A stretch of DNA of 64,000 nt, taken from positions 3,594,769 to 3,658,768 of the forward strand of contig NZ_LDAS01000001.1 of the NCBI RefSeq assembly GCF_001020565.1, in the 5' to 3' direction. A program made the position numbers and the translations under genes. Source of the stretch: Maribacter thermophilus (GTDB taxonomy: Bacteria > Bacteroidota > Bacteroidia > Flavobacteriales > Flavobacteriaceae). Positions 63,560 through 64,000 of this stretch are shown piece after piece. A model generated the notes under the pieces. It worked only from the letters and a program-made list of their open reading frames with translations. It searched no databases and was not told where the DNA came from. The number at the start of each line of letters is the position of its first letter. Positions within the stretch are counted from its first letter, which is position 1.

Positions 63560-63880
63560 TTACACTTTTATCCTTTTTTGTGCCGGGCTATCGAGACATT
63601 TTGTTCTCGCTTGTCGGCTTTTGTTATTTTTTCTACGGCAATGTCCAACGGGCTTCTTACCTGCAATATCTTTTTGTGCAACATGTGTATAGATCATGGT
63701 TGTTTCAGGCTTTGTGTGGCCCAATAGTTCTTGTATGTACCTTAAACCAACACCGTTTTCTATCGAGTGGGTGGCAAAAGAGTGTCGTAAGGTATGTGGT
63801 GTTATCTTTTTGGTACGGATTACCTTCGGTGTTCCTTTTTTATCAACGGTGCAAATAGAAAACCACGGGCTGTCGCCCTA
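63560..63880 (-). pseudogene. 5'-truncated tyrosine recombinase (IntI/XerC-like)
   Basis: The minus frame (stop 63560-63562, open back to an in-frame TAG near 63880) encodes about 105 residues: [46 protein letters not shown]. This keeps catalytic His-x-x-Arg, His and Tyr of the C-terminal domain but lacks the N-terminal domain and the first catalytic Arg, so it is inactive. The motif order and wording TTMIYTHV are like integron integrases and related XerC/D enzymes. An unusual Lys/Arg-rich tail ([10 protein letters not shown]) follows. Confidence 0.75.
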
Positions 63881-63935
63881 GTCCGTTGTTTTTTCCAAAA
63901 CCTCAAACTTTCGTTTTGGTTTTTTGCAAAAACAA

Positions 63936-63963
63936 AAAACCATGCTCTTGCGGGCATGGTTTT
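63936..63963 (-). terminator. Terminator after the tRNA gene
   Basis: Perfect 10-bp stem AAAACCATGC / GCATGGTTTT, 8-nt loop, followed on the minus strand by TTTTTGTTTTTGC. Confidence 0.8.
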
Positions 63964-63970
63964 CTGAGTG

Positions 63971-64000
63971 TGGTGATCGCGAAAGGATTCGAACCTTTGA
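63971..64000 (-). tRNA. tRNA gene, 3' part only (cut by window edge)
   Basis: Minus strand shows the T-arm (stem AAAGG/CCTTT, loop TTCGAAT), the acceptor 3' strand CGCGATC, discriminator A and encoded CCA. The anticodon is outside the window, so the amino acid is unknown. Confidence 0.9.

Overview
This window looks like chromosomal DNA of a marine member of the Flavobacteriaceae (Bacteroidetes/Bacteroidota). Several signs agree: a type IX secretion (gliding-motility) C-terminal domain, a TonB-dependent receptor with a carboxypeptidase-like N-terminal repeat, an iduronate-2-sulfatase-type sulfatase, Bacteroidetes promoters (TAnnTTTG at -7) and few Shine-Dalgarno sequences. I cannot name the genus. 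The left 30 kb reads as ordinary core sequence of moderate GC. Base composition becomes clearly AT-rich to the right, above all between about 53.5 and 63.5 kb.

Layout. 1-5.6 kb: the end of a PLP decarboxylase, a DUF4269 protein, then a minus-strand ArsR - thioredoxin - OsmC - permease - (acetolactate decarboxylase/FmdE fusion) operon. 5.6-10.4 kb: a large secreted leucine-rich-repeat protein with a T9SS sorting domain and a protein made of four divergent repeats. Both are followed by copies of the same 132-bp sequence. 10.6-14.5 kb: a bile-acid/sodium-symporter-like transporter and an AsmA protein. 15.1-17.8 kb: a plus-strand YceI - porin - YceI cluster behind a CRP/FNR-type palindrome placed at about -41. 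17.9-20.7 kb: a secreted zinc-ribbon-like protein, a lone Shedu-type (DUF4263) defence protein and a nitrilase. 20.8-24.5 kb: an iron-uptake operon (TonB receptor, PepSY membrane protein) with two matching Fur-like boxes. 24.6-28.2 kb: sulfatase and CocE/NonD hydrolase. 28.7-34.8 kb: SDR/TetR pair with shared operators, aspartoacylase-like enzyme, DUF4442, histidine kinase, AraC and DUF983. 35-53 kb: small accessory and stress genes (Imm17-like, DoxX, DsrE, DinB, NTF2, VOC, AraC, NadX, SDR, peroxiredoxin-like, UDG, HxlR-controlled genes).

The most interesting region is about 53.57-63.56 kb. Nine minus-strand genes, without exception in one orientation, are separated by seven long imperfect inverted repeats of one related family. 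Each repeat begins near xxYAAC and ends near GTTRxxx. Stop codons can fall inside a repeat, and start codons lie about 10-30 nt after it. At the promoter-proximal end of the array lies a 5'-truncated tyrosine recombinase that keeps the [14 protein letters not shown] and MIYTHV motifs, then a tRNA gene cut by the window edge. This is the architecture of an integron gene-cassette array (attC-like sites plus a decayed integrase), which is seldom described in Bacteroidetes. The cargo includes a class-C beta-lactamase-fold lipoprotein, a DUF3089 lipoprotein, a spheroidene-monooxygenase-like protein, a cupin, an SRPBCC protein, an LRR-like protein and several unknown proteins.

All calls come from reading the sequence and remembered family features. 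No database search was run.
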